A stretch of 64,000 bases of DNA, from contig CP075494.1 in assembly GCA_021613535.1 (NCBI GenBank), forward strand, positions 8,370,001 through 8,434,000, in the 5' to 3' direction. Below, piece after piece: positions 10,914 to 22,564 of the stretch. Position numbers and translations under genes: made by a program. The DNA is from Adineta vaga. Lineage: Eukaryota > Rotifera. The notes below the pieces were generated by a model, which saw nothing but the letters and a program-made list of their open reading frames with translations, had not been told where the DNA came from and made no database searches. Within the stretch, counting starts at the first letter, position 1; each line of letters begins with the position of its first letter.

Positions 10914-12032
10914 ATGTTTGACAGTAAGTAGAAGATTTTCATTGAAATGTATAGAAAATATTTTATTATACTTTCAGAATCCATTTCTGATGATTGTTGG
11001 TATTCAATTATTAATTTAACAAATTCAACTGTTGTTCGTCAAACAACTGGAAATGAATGTCGATTTTCTAGAATAGCTGGTACAATCTTATTAATCGTTG
11101 CAATTAATTCACTTATATTCAATATTTATTCATTAAAATTATCAAAAAAACGTTTACAAATGTCATCACATGATCGAACACTTATTATTGGAATGTTTAT
11201 TTCATCTTTATGTGTAACTGTTATAAGTACACCATCGGTCATCACACAATGTTTTCTTTGTCATCAATTATGTTCATCATTGATTTGTCGAATAGAAGGT
11301 TTTAATTCATTTTTTAATGGTTGTGCAACAATGCATTTGCTTGTTTCTTTATCAATTGTTCGTTATGTAACAACAGCTAATTCACCATTTTCAATTCATT
11401 TTCAACATCAAATTAAACGACTAGATCTTTTATTAGTTTTCATTTGTTTTCTTACTGGAAGTATATGGTCTATTCCACCAATGTTTAGTTATATCAATAG
11501 TTACGTACCTGAAGGACTTGGTTTTCATTGTGGTTTAAATTGGTTTAATCGTTCATTATCGAGTCGAACTTATTTCTTTTTACTTTTTCTGTGTGTCTAC
11601 TTTATTCCTATCACCATAATGATATGTATTAATTTTAGTATTCAACGAACAATTCATCGTTTAACACGTTTATATCCTAATGTTTTACTTGACATTACTA
11701 ATCGACCTTGTGAACATATTCTTCGACGACATATTTCAAAAACATTATGTGATAAAAGTCTACAACGATTACAACATTTATATGAAGATCGACGATTTGT
11801 TATAGCAACAGGCGTCAGTGTTGTGATTTATCTCATTGCATGGACACCCTATAGCATAGTAGCTTTGTCTCAATTATTTGGTAGAAGTTTTTCATTATAT
11901 AAACCATGGATTATGACAATATGTGCATTCTTAGCAAAAATTTCGATAATGATTAATCCGACTATTTACACAATTTTAATAAGAGCTCAAGAAACAATAG
12001 AAATTCTTCATAGTGAAGATGATCTCTTTTGA
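10914..12032 (+). CDS. Opsin (retinal-binding class A GPCR)
   Basis: Two exons: 10914-10923 (ATG TTT GAC A, donor GTAAGT) and 10978-12032 (acceptor TTTCAG), 354 residues. The in-frame ATG at 10947 lies inside the intron. Seven membrane segments are visible. Lys324 in AFLAKISIMINPTIY lies six residues before the Asn of NPxxY, as for the retinal Schiff-base lysine. The TM3 start CRIEGF places a Glu (about 110) at the vertebrate-type counterion position. ECL2 has PEGLGFHCGL with the second counterion Glu (about 182) and the disulfide Cys. The TM3 end reads VRY (131-133) instead of D/E-R-Y. An N-glycosylation site (NLTNST) lies near the N-terminus. The opsin subclass is not resolved. Confidence 0.85.
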
Positions 12033-12126
12033 AAAAGTTTCTTTTCGTTTTTTCTATAAATCAAAATTATTATGTGAATGGAAAACTAAAATTTGAGTTT
12101 ATATATTAAAAATATGTTCCTGAATT

Positions 12127-13322
12127 TTATACTTGTTCATTGATAAATAAAATGAAAAATGCATCATTTTGAATTTGTAAATCATTCATGGAACATTTTG
12201 AATGTGCTAAATAACCATTTACAAAAAAATATTGATTGTTCAATGAAAAACCATGTGTATATTGAAACTATACATAGAAACAAATATAAACACAATTAAG
12301 AAAATTCAGATCTATGTATTTACTATCACTTTAAGTTCGTGAACAGTTGTTGATTCATATATGTTCAAATTGTGTTCTTCATTAATCAAATTCTTTGGTA
12401 TATCAATGCCATCCATTTTAACGCGGATACTATTCAAATAAAAAGATATTTTCATATAAAGAGAAGTAGATGGTGAATTTCTGCATACCGAAGTGGACGA
12501 TTTAGTTGACTGTCATCGGATGTTTTATCTATTAGTTGAATACCTTGCACCGCTAATTTCGATGCAAGGTTATAAGCACTGTTAGCATCACCATTCTGAA
12601 TTGATTCAGCAAAATTGTGAATATCGATAAGAATGCCTATAAGACAAATATGAAAAGATTATAACGACTAAATACTTTTGTATAACTTAATCAAGGTTTC
12701 CATCTATATTTATATGCTATACAACATTTTATTTTATTCGAAATCGTTCTTCTGAATTTGCTCTGTGTTTCGTCCTATCACGAATCATTGCGAGTTTTCA
12801 AAACTATTAGCATTACCACCTGTATAGTTTTTCTATACTCTCTAGATTTTACAATAGAATGAGAAAATCTGACCATTTCCACTAGAAACATTTTGTGATT
12901 TGGTTCCGCTCCATGTGGATGTATTGACAGAAGAATTTGTGTATTCAGAGTTTGTTGATTTATCTTTGATAGAATTGATTTGAGCAAAACACATTCGAAG
13001 TTGTTCATGAAATTTATCACGTGAGTCAGGATTCAATGTCAAACGATACATTGTATCTGCATATCGAATTTCATCAGGAGAATTCAGTGATGGTCCAAAT
13101 TTGTACATACTACTTCGTATAAATGAAATGTTGAAAATTTCCTATACAACAGAATTGTAACTCAAGATCTGAATTAAATATTCGTACTGCTTTTTTGTTT
13201 TGAATATCGAATGCTTGAAGTGAATATGTATTTGAAACATTTTTATGTAATTCAACAATTGATCTTTCGAATTCACCACGTGTAGATTGAATAACACAGG
13301 AAGCGTATGTTACAAGACTCAT
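12127..13322 (-). CDS. SHARPIN/HOIL-1-like protein (LTM + UBL), copy A
   Basis: Five exons join in phase: 13322-13188, 13141-12853, 12636-12489, 12429-12324 and 12267-12127, giving 272 residues. The N-terminal half is weakly PH-like. A helical segment FAESIQNGDANSAYNLASKL matches the LUBAC-tethering motif pattern I-xx-G-D-xxx-A-xxx-A-xx-LA of SHARPIN and HOIL-1. The last about 85 residues (RIRVKMDG..., TVHELK, QYFFVNGYLA, DAFFILFI) follow the ubiquitin-like domain of those proteins. It ends there, with no NZF zinc finger or RBR. LUBAC subunits build linear ubiquitin chains in NF-kB and cell-death signalling; a role here is inferred. The start is 295 bp from the divergent operon. Confidence 0.68.
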
Positions 13323-13617
13323 TTTTATTTGAATTTGACTATTTATATTTACATGACATGGAGATGGAGGAACGGATGGAAAGATTCCTTTTCAATTTCT
13401 ATGACTCATCGTACATGTTTTCTCACTGAAATTCTCAGCTCGAAACAAAGAAATTTCATTTGAATTTGTTGAGCTGTATCACAAAATTTCGAACACCAAT
13501 CTGTTGATTTGATATAGAGGGCTGTAATTCATTTTTGATTGGTTGAGACTTGTGTATATGTTTTAAACATTATTCTCATTTTTTTTTGTTTTTCCCGATA
13601 AACGAACAAAAAAAGAA

Positions 13618-14105
13618 ATGTCTTTACATATCTGGCCAACAGTCGAAACATCTAAAGTTAGTTCATCATGGTTTCGACCATTACAACCTGGTAAACTTGA
13701 TTAGAATCTTGAATAAATTCAATTAAAAATTTGATGTTTTATTTTCAGCTCGGGAAGAATTGAATTTAACGAAACTTGAAGAAATGCTCGATCAAGCACG
13801 TCGACAATGTCTTGAAAAAGGTTTGTTATTTTATTAATATTTCCTAGTGTTGAACTTACAATGTCAATTCTAATTCAGGTCTTAATTTACCATTTCATGG
13901 CAAAACCGAAATGGATAATGCTGAGGTAAGATTTCTTGAAAATGAATGACAGAGAAAGATTTCTATATTTTAGGATGATGAAGATGCAGATGAAGCTGAA
14001 GAAGAAAGTGAAGGAGGTGAACCAGATGATGAAGTCGATGCACAACAAGGTCTTGGATCACCAGGAATTGCAGCTGGTATTCCACCAACACCACTTGATA
14101 CTTAA
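13618..14105 (+). CDS. Possible APC/C subunit ANAPC15 (Mnd2-like)
   Basis: Four small exons (13618-13690, 13749-13820, 13879-13925, 13974-14105) encode 107 residues. The order of features fits ANAPC15: a short hydrophobic start (HIWPTV), an SSSWFRPLQPAREELNLTKL stretch like the WF...P..EE.EL segment, a helix, an LPFHGK motif where human ANAPC15 has LVPIGK, then a long D/E-rich tail. ANAPC15 promotes turnover of the mitotic checkpoint complex on the APC/C. The similarity is short and partly low-complexity, so the name is tentative. It is the first gene of the probable operon; AATAAATAAA at about 14130 follows. Confidence 0.6.
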
Positions 14106-14192
14106 ATATTATAATTAGAATATTTTGTAAATAAATAAATTCATTTCATTGATGTTTTTTACTCTCAATCGGAGTGAAATTGTAATGAATTG

Positions 14193-14207
14193 TTCATATA
14201 TTTTCAG
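14193..14207 (+). promoter_or_regulatory. Candidate trans-splice acceptor before copy B
   Basis: A pyrimidine-rich TATATTTTCAG ends 2 nt before the ATG at 14210, only 104 nt after the stop of the previous gene. No 5' donor for a normal intron is needed, which fits spliced-leader addition. Confidence 0.5.
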
Positions 14208-14209
14208 AT

Positions 14210-15669
14210 ATGTCCGTCCAAAATCGGTAGGATATTGAAAAGATAAAATGAGAAAATATTTCTCTAGTAATTTCATGTTTATCACAGTTCTGTTTCCGTT
14301 AAAATGGTACGCATTCAGTTACCAGATAGAAAACAACCGATTTCTCATCGTCAAGCTGTAATTACAATTCTAGAAGATTCACAAACCGATATTGCATATC
14401 TTCGAATTAGTGAAAATCAACAGGTATATGCAAATTATGTATTCGAGAAGGAAATTCTTATATCTATCAGAAATATCTGAATTTCATTATTCTTTTCATA
14501 ATGTCATTCAAATTTACAAAGACAAATCACATATTACACTAATTTACATGATTTTATTAGATAATTTTATCTGAAGAACTCAATCATTTCGAATGGATAG
14601 AAGAATCTTCTTCAGATGGAGTAGCAACAATCACATCATCATCGGCTAAAATCATTATTATTTATAATGCACAAGATAGAGTGTCACGAGATCTTTTCGT
14701 CAGAATGAGAACACTCCTTCAGAAAGGTGTGCTTTACATAAATATATTATGTTCTCTAAACTAATCTTGTACAATTTAGATTCACACAAAGAAGAGAGTA
14801 ATTCGAATTCATGGCAATGCATTCGAACGCCCGAAGGTATGCCTTCCTTGTGTAACATTTGAAAAAGAGAACTATTTTTGTTGTTAGTTCATTAGTCGTT
14901 AGATAATCACTTTTTAACTTTTCAATTATTAGACTCTACCTAAACGATAAATTTCAATCCGAATAACTTCGACTCTTATTCATTTATATACATTGAAATA
15001 AAATGATTATGTCTTATTCCATATGTATTTTTTTATGCAAAATAGATCATATAGAATTAGCTACTAATGATCTGATCAAATACATTCAAGAAGGATCATC
15101 GAAAAATGCTGAACATGCGGCGCAATTTCTTGCACAATCACGTGCACAACTTCAATTCAATATAATCAATCGTGATAACAATCAGAACGAAATGATAATG
15201 AAAAAACCTGAAACTAAAACACCATCATCCACTATTTTTCAGTTTGTTACTTTTATTTATTTTACTATTCAATTTCATCTGGCTGATTTAGATTACAGCT
15301 ACAAATTGAATGTTATTTAAATAGAAAACCATTAAATTCAACGATATATGTACATACTGGTACGAATCTTCGTACATTGAAAGAACAAGTTTGTTAATTA
15401 ACAAAAGAAGAAATTGATTTGAACAGATTGTTTCATTGATAATTTAGATCGAGAATAAAACAGGAATTAAGTGTAAAGATCAATTTTGGTATGCGTTTGG
15501 TCAATATATCATTCCTGATGAGTATGAATTTGGTTCTGAAGAACCAGTAGTTCGACCTCGTCCGAAAACATCTGGTCGTAAAAATCAAGTTACCCCTCCA
15601 AATGATCCTATTCGCGTTGGTGATACTTTAATTTTGTATATTGCTCAACTTCGTCCATATGCTTTATAA
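14210..15669 (+). CDS. SHARPIN/HOIL-1-like protein (PH-like, LTM, UBL), copy B
   Basis: Seven exons in phase: 14210-14226, 14288-14423, 14561-14726, 14780-14836, 15046-15241, 15292-15388 and 15448-15669; 296 residues. Residues 1-125 look like a PH-type fold (strands ending in SAKIIIIYNAQDR, then a helix). Exon 5 carries the LUBAC-tethering motif: LIKYIQEGSSKNAEHAAQFL followed by AQSRAQL, matching the HOIL-1 pattern I-xx-G-xxxx-A-xxx-A-xx-LA-xx-R-xx-L. A UBL domain follows (LQIECYLNRKPL, TNLRTLKEQ, QFWYAFGQYIIPDEYEF, GDTLILYIAQLRPYAL), with a short basic insertion. No NZF or RBR is present. Known relatives tether to HOIP in linear ubiquitination; the partner here is unknown. Confidence 0.72.
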
Positions 15670-15727
15670 ATATCATAAATAAATTGATTTTATTTTTAAT
15701 TCTGATGATGTTTTGGTTTTATTTGAT

Positions 15728-15746
15728 TTCTTTATCTAATTTCTAG
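15728..15746 (+). promoter_or_regulatory. Candidate trans-splice acceptor before TSEN54
   Basis: TTCTTTATCTAATTTCTAG abuts the ATG at 15747 directly, 77 nt after the preceding stop. The layout fits SL trans-splicing of a downstream operon gene. Confidence 0.6.
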
Positions 15747-16891
15747 ATGACTGATCATCGCCGTCAAATAACGACAGATCTTGACACGCATCTAAATAAA
15801 ATTATTTTGCCATATCAATGTCGAAAATCAACTTTATCATATGGTGTATGGAATACATCTTTGAATATGATAGAAATTCTTCATCAACATCGATCATCAA
15901 CTAAGTGTTTTCTTACGATGGGTATTCGAAAAAATTCCAAATTTTATCTATATCCCGAAGAAGCAATATATCTAATGCAATCTTCCTTATTACAAGTATC
16001 CATGAGTAATTTTGATCAAAAACCAAACCTACCATTATCATTGAATGAAGCTTATTCATTATGGTTTAATAAATCTGTATACAATTTAAATTATTTACAT
16101 GTTTATCAATATTTAACGAGAATAGGATTTATTCTAACTCGACATCAATCACAAATAAGACAGAATGAGAAACAAGACGAACTATCAACAACAGTTACAA
16201 ATAGTACGAAACGAAAACGAGAGGATGAAGAAATAGAACTAATTGACATTCCACATAATGATTTACAAGATCAAAGTTATATTTGTCCGGTAAATATGTC
16301 TAAGCTAAGAATGATCAAATATACTTCATAATATTTTTTACATTACAGATTCATTCAACCACTGATTGTCAACGACTATGGTTTCCAAGATATACTGATG
16401 ATCCTCCAATATTGACAAAACAATATCCTCGTTTAGTATTTCCTGATAAATTATCTCCAGTATCTATAGATTGGCTTCCATCTGAATTCAATTCAAAAGT
16501 TTCTCAAGTTCAATTGTCTATTTATGAAAATAATCTATTAACACCTCGTCCGTCATATTCTCTTCTTCGATCAATCGATCTTCCATCTCATACTACAATC
16601 TATCAACGTTTATCTTCATTTGCTCCTCATTTGACTTCACCTACAAAATCACTATCATCATCAAATATTATCTTTAATATGTTTTCACCACAAAAACTTT
16701 TTCGTAAACATCTAATCAATACACCAGATTATCATATTGAAATTAAAGATGGTAATTCAGAATTCAACTTCGAAGATTTATATGCTTCTCAAGAAGGCAC
16801 ACATATGTTAACAGCTATTGTTCATCATGGTGATATTTCGTTTTATTCATTTAAACCATTTGATCCAATTGCAACATTACAATCAAAATAA
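15747..16891 (+). CDS. TSEN54: tRNA-splicing endonuclease subunit Sen54
   Basis: Two exons (15747-16289, 16349-16891) encode 361 residues; human TSEN54 has about 526. The N-terminal Sen54 domain is recognisable: a YGVWN segment, MGIRKNSKFYLYPEEAIYLM, LPLSLNEAYSLWF and a YLHVYQYLTRIGFIL helix. A charged linker (KRKREDEEIE) precedes a C-terminal part ending in YHIEIKDG, TAIVHHGDISFYSF, the structural nuclease-like fold. The protein is the structural partner of TSEN2/34/15 in nuclear pre-tRNA intron removal. It lies between copy B and the amidase in the operon. Confidence 0.86.
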
Positions 16892-16912
16892 TTTCTCTCT
16901 ATAGACAAATTG

Positions 16913-16936
16913 CTCTCTCTCTCTCTCTTTTTCTAG
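16913..16936 (+). promoter_or_regulatory. Candidate trans-splice acceptor before amidase
   Basis: A pure pyrimidine tract, (CT)n then TTTTTCTAG, runs into the ATG at 16937. Only 45 nt separate the TSEN54 stop from this ATG, too little for an independent promoter. This is the strongest operon-type junction in the window. Confidence 0.7.
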
Positions 16937-18854
16937 ATGATACTATATTATTCTTGGCCAGTAGGTCTTTTCGTAAGTTATTTTATTTGGAAATGGCTTA
17001 AAAAATCTCGTTACCGTTCAATTGCTCATCATTGTGCTCAAAGAAAACGTTCAGTACGCGATAAACGTCGAGAAGAATTATTAAATCTTCTTCAAACAAA
17101 ATATTCATCGAAACTACCTGATCAATCAGTCATAGAAAGAATCTATAAATCTACAGCTACTGAATTATTAGAAGGCCTTGAGAAAAGAGACTTTACTTAC
17201 ACACAAGTTGTTCTTGTTCTATCTCTTCGTGCAATCAAAATCGGTCAGGAGATTAATTGTACAACGGAAGAATTCTTCGATCAAGCAATTGTTCTTGCCG
17301 AGAAACTAGATGCTGATGAAACTGGTCAAGAAAAACTTCTACTCAAAGGTATACCTATTTCTATTAAAGATCACATTGATCAACAAGGAGCAGATTCATC
17401 AATGGGCATGACAATGAGAAATTTTCGACCATCATTAAAAGATAGTCTGATTGTTCAACTATTGAAAGAACAAGGAGCATTAGCTGGTTTCGTACGTACA
17501 GCAACAATACAAGGAATGATGTTGCCCGAATGTGAAAGTGAAACCTATGGAATTGTTGGCAATCCTTTTGATCGAACACGTACACCAGGTGGTAGTTCTG
17601 GTTAGTAGATGGTTTGAAGAAAACAAAACAGTATAAAATAATGTTGTGAATCTTTATTAAGGTGGTGATGCTGCTCTAGTAGCTGCATGTGGTACTCCCA
17701 TCGGTATTGGTTCAGATATTGGTGGTAGCATTCGTATTCCTGCTCATTTTTGTGGTGTATTTGGTTTTAAACCAACGCCAGGACGTATTACTCGTAAAGG
17801 TGTAACAGTTCCATCTAAGAAGCAGTATATGGGTGAAACAAATGTTCGTTCAACTATGGGCCCATTAGCACGTTCTACAGCTGATCTTGTTCTAGTGATG
17901 CGTTCATTTTTACAAGAAACTATGTGGTTTGAAGATCCAGAAATTCCTCGACAACCATGGCGAGAAGAACGTTTTAATGATAAGAAAAGACTAACTATTG
18001 GTTATTATACAAATGATAATTGGTTTCCAGCCTCACCTGCTTGTATTCGAGCTGTTAATGAAGCTGTAGAGGCTCTTCGAAAACTTGGTCATACAGTTAT
18101 TCCATATACACCAATTGATGTTCCCGAAGCAGTACGTCTTTATGTCGGAATTGTAGGTGCTGATGGTGCTCGTCATTTTTATGAATCATTAGAAAATGAA
18201 CCGCACAATCCACTTTATACAGCACTTCTGTTTTCTGCTCAACTTCCAAATTTTCTTCGTCCATTTATTGTTTGTTTCATGCGTTTATTAGGTGAACAAC
18301 GTAATGCAATTGTCATAGAATCAGTTGGCTCAAAAAGTGCATATGAATATTTTGATTTAGTTATTGATTTACGACGATATATTGATAGATGGTTAGATGA
18401 TATGAAACAAAATCATATTGATCTTCTTCTTGTAAGAAAACATTTTTAATTTATATGAAGAAAATATCCTTTTTCTTTTTGATTTATCTAGACTCCTGTT
18501 AATGCTTTACCAGCTTATCGTCGTGGTCAATCTAAATATTTATTTAGTTCATGTAGTTATACATTTCTTTTCAATATTTTACATCTTCCAGCTGGTGTTG
18601 TTCCAACGACTGTAGTTCGTGATGACGAACAGTATTATGAAGAGAGTGGCAATTTACATAATGATATGATTTCAAAGATGGCAAAAGATGTATGTCGAGG
18701 TTCAGCAGGTTTGCCTATTGGTGTTCAACTTGTTGGTTGGCCAAATGATGATGAACGTGTGTTATGTGTTATGAACGAATTAGAAAGTACCATTGATAAA
18801 AATCATCGACCAATGCCAGCTTTAGCTAAAAATATCGATATCTACGCAAATTAG
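16937..18854 (+). CDS. FAAH: Fatty-acid amide hydrolase-type amidase
   Basis: Three exons (16937-17600, 17662-18431, 18492-18854) give 598 residues; FAAH1 is about 579. An N-terminal membrane anchor spans about residues 5-20. The amidase-signature Ser-cisSer-Lys triad is intact: Lys144 in GIPISIKDH, Ser220 in TPGGSSGGD, nucleophile Ser244 in GSDIGGSIRIP, with spacing equal to mammalian Lys142/Ser217/Ser241. FAAH hydrolyses N-acylethanolamines such as anandamide at internal membranes. The C-terminus GLPIGVQLVGWPNDDERVL is typical of the family. The exon 1/2 junction splits the GGSSGG glycine codon. It is the last gene of the operon. FAAH versus a general FAAH-like amidase cannot be settled by eye. 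Confidence 0.88.
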
Positions 18855-19934
18855 AACAATAAAGGACAGTGTTTTTCCACTTTCTTACTTTAGCATTTTA
18901 GTAGAGAATCTATTTTCTATTTTTCAAATTACCTGACACGTAGATTTTATTATTTTTTTATATCTACTATTAAATACATAATGACTAACTTAATTCTATT
19001 GTTGATTTTCTATTAACCAAACAAAAATACAATTATAAACATGCGATCTAGTTTTATAAGATTTTACTTTAATATACATTCTCTATCTCTCTATATTGGA
19101 CTGTATTCCATTCCGAATTATAATAATAGCATATTTAGATGAATATTTACAATGAAAAGTTTCTAGGTATTTTGTCTTTTTGTTTGAATAGAACTTGTAT
19201 TGATTTTACTTCCAATTGCTAGAGGAAATGAGCAGATCTGTATTCAATCATCAATTAAAAATCATTTATCATGAAAGAAACCACATCTTTTGACAGATTT
19301 ATCAAACGACTGCATCTCTAAGATATTTCTCATTTGATAAAAAGCATGATTATGAAAATGGCCATATAATTTAATGATTGAATAGAAATAAGAGAAGAAA
19401 AACTAAAGTAATCTATCGTATGATAAAGTGTGTATTCAACCGTTTCAATGAACAAAACAATTCGTCCTATATACATCCGTACATTTGAGTGCTTATATCA
19501 TGATCATTATCATGAAGATATGGTTCACTGACTTGTGATTGATCAGTCGCATACATTGAGTATTGTCAACTAGGATACAGATCGATATATACATTTTCAT
19601 ATATTATTTATATAAGAAAACGACATTAAAATGAAGGTTTGTAATTGCTTGGGTACTTTATTTTATAATAAGACTGGATCGTTTGAGGAAGACTATTGAT
19701 ATACTGTTAATGTAGAACATCTATAGGATAAACAAATATTTCAGGAATGGTTGTATGGATTGACTGAAAAAAAGAAAAGAAAAGAAAAGAATACAGACAG
19801 ACAGACGAGTGAATTCGTTTTTGTTTAATATCGTCTATCTATCTATCTTATATCTATTCTAATTCTATTCTATTTGCATTTATTCGAGTAGATTCGTTCA
19901 TTTGAAATTTTTCTTTTCTTCATAGTATTCCGAA
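18855..19934. other. Intergenic region upstream of ABCG copy 1
   Basis: AT-rich, with AAAGAAAAGAAAAGAA and CAGACAGACAGA runs near 19770-19806 and a TCTATCTATCT run near 19832. A TTTCTTCATAG at about 19915-19925, 9 nt before the next ATG, may be a trans-splice acceptor. No gene seen. Confidence 0.5.
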
Positions 19935-22338
19935 ATGAAAGAAAAATGTGACACACAGCAAATCAGATTTGCTACTAATACAAAAGATGGAACAGAAAAT
20001 GAAAGTTATATACGTAGTCATAGTGATCAACATTTATCGACAAACAAAGAAGTAGATAAATTAACAATGAGACAATTACCAAGAACAACATCAGCCAGTG
20101 CAACTACATTTCCTGTTATATACGAAGCACCAACTGAACTCATTAACAATAGTACAATAGATATACCATGTCCATCACCGACATGGCACTTACCTGTCTC
20201 TGCTCCGCCAACCGTTCATAATCCACAATCAAACCATCGAGCAACAATTTTCGGATCATTTGAAAGACATGCATCATTACTCGATCCAATGTCGGATCGT
20301 GTTAGTACTATACTTGTCTGGCAAAATTTGACTGTTTCGACAAGAGAAGATAAAAAGAAACAGTTGTTACAACATATTCGACCATCAAAAACTTTTGTAC
20401 CAAAAAGAAAAGTTTTATTACACAATGTTAGCGGTGCGATTACAGGTGGTTTATGGGCTGTTATGGGTACGTTTTTCTTTTTATATTTGATTGAAATTTG
20501 AAACAAAACATCTTCTCGTTCGGTTATAGGTGCATCTGGTTCCGGCAAATCTACTCTCTTGAATACGCTAGCTTGCCGATTAGATGTCAACACAGTTGTT
20601 GAAGGTGAAATGCGTCTCAATGGTGCACCATATGATAATGCTGAATTGAAACGTATTGCTGGTTATGTGATGCAAGACGATCTATTAAGTGGATATCTAA
20701 CGGTCGAAGAAACACTAATGTATACAGCTAAACTACGTTTACCACGAACATTTACTGATAAACAAAGAAAGGAACGTGTCGAAGATGTATTGAATGATAT
20801 AGGATTAGTACATGTTCGAAAAGCCATCATTGGTAATCAACTAAAACAAGGAATATCTGGTAGTGAACGTAAACGTTTATGTGTTAGTATGCAACTATTA
20901 AATCGTCCACAATTACTCTTTCTTGATGAACCAACAACAGGTTTAGATTCAGTCACTGCATTGGATCTGTTACATACACTTAATGCATTAGCTCATGGTA
21001 AATCACAAGAAAAAGCTGTAACTATTGTCTGTTCTATTCATCAACCACAATCAAAAATATTCAATCTATTCGATTCAGTTACTTTACTTAAAGCAGGACG
21101 TATCCTTTATCAGGGTCCAAGAAAACAAGCCATGGTAATAAAATTGATCATGATTATTAATAAAATCTTTTCTTTTCTCTATAATATTTCCAGGAAGTTT
21201 TTCGTGCAGCTGGTTTTCCATGTCCATTGTACACAAATCCAGCTGATCATCTATTAGATGTTGTTACACCAGCAAAAACTGGTGCACTTGATACTGTTCT
21301 TGAACAACAAGCAGCCACAGATCGAGCCATTATTCAATGTCAAAAACCCATCGATATTGATTTAAATATGGGTGGAGATAAACGTCTTGTTCAAATGGCT
21401 AGTTTACCATTAAATCCAACTTGGATCGAACAAGTTCATATACTTTTACAACGAAATTTTCAAGAACAAGCACGAAAATGGAAGGTTACTGCTGTTTCAC
21501 TTATACAAACCATACTCATGGCTATTTTAATTGGAACCGTCTTCCTTCGTATTGGTCAAACGCAAACAAGTATCGTTCGACGTGAACCTGTCATATTTTT
21601 TTGTGTTATTAATCAAGGTTTTTTTGGTGCATTAACAGTTATTAATTCTTTTCCTGTCGAACGAACATTAACATTACGTGAACGTGCATCAGGAACTTAT
21701 TTTGCTAGTGCTTATTTTACCGCAAAAATTATTGCAGATACCTTAGTTCAATTACCGATCCCGATTGTCTTTGTAAGTAAATCAATCATTGATGTTTTTT
21801 CTTTTCAAATAAAAATCAATATTATATTGTCTAGTCATGCATTGTATACTTTCTTATTGGTTTGGAAGCATCCGTTGGCAAATTTTGTATCTTTACTTTA
21901 TTTATGTTATTATGTTCAATAGCATCAACATCTTTAGCTTTAATGATTTCAGCTTTATGTCAAACAACTGATATGAGTGTGACTGTTCTTCCCATGGCAT
22001 TGGAAATGACACGTTTATTCAGTGGATTTTTCTTAGCACCATCACGTTTACCAAAATATTTCGCATGGCTCGATGCTATATCCTATGTAAAATATAGTTT
22101 TGTTGGTGCTAGTTTAAATGAATTGCATGGTTTAAAATTAAGTTGCGAAGGTGTTAGAACTATTCATGTTAATGCAACGTATGATCTAATAGAAAAATGC
22201 AAACGAACTGGTGAAGAATTTATTAGTGAACGTGGTTATGATTATTTAAATATGTGGGCATGTGTAGGAATATTAATTGGATTCATTGTATTTTGTCGGA
22301 TATGGGCATTTGTTGGTGTTCGATTTTTAAAGAATTAA
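19935..22338 (+). CDS. ABCG-family half-transporter, copy 1
   Basis: Four exons (19935-20466, 20530-21134, 21194-21772, 21835-22338) encode 739 residues in the ABCG order: nucleotide-binding domain then six-helix membrane domain. A long Ser/Thr-rich N-terminus (about 130 residues) precedes Walker A GASGSGKST (178-186), VMQDDLL (Q-loop), the signature, Walker B LLFLDEPTTGLDS and the H-loop SIHQPQSKIF. The signature reads SGSERKR instead of the usual SGGERKR, and the following CVGMQLL reads CVSMQLL; copy 2 keeps both glycines. ABCG proteins export sterols, lipids or xenobiotics as dimers; the substrate is unknown. All three intron positions match copy 2. Confidence 0.92.
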
Positions 22339-22564
22339 ATAATACTTTCCGTTTGGTTCCTTTAGAATATTAAAATGTTTTCTTTTTCGCTCAGATTTTA
22401 TATTGAATGTTAAATAAAATAGAGAAAAACTAAAAATATTTCTGTCTTTTAATCAATTCACTATTTTTTCAAAAAATTCATTTATTATAAATATAAACAT
22501 TAAAAAGAAAGAACAAATAAAATCTTTATAAAATCAAAACGAATCAAATGGAAGAAAATATCTA

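Noticed and set aside
10947-10977. ATG at 10947 as the opsin start
   Set aside because: A TTTCAG acceptor ends at 10977 and a GTAAGT donor follows an in-frame ATG exon at 10914-10923. The peptide from 10947 is intron-derived.
12312-12323. Stop codon at 12312-12314 as the end of SHARPIN-like copy A
   Set aside because: A GTAAAT donor at 12323 precedes it, and the next exon (12267-12127) continues the ubiquitin-like domain in phase.
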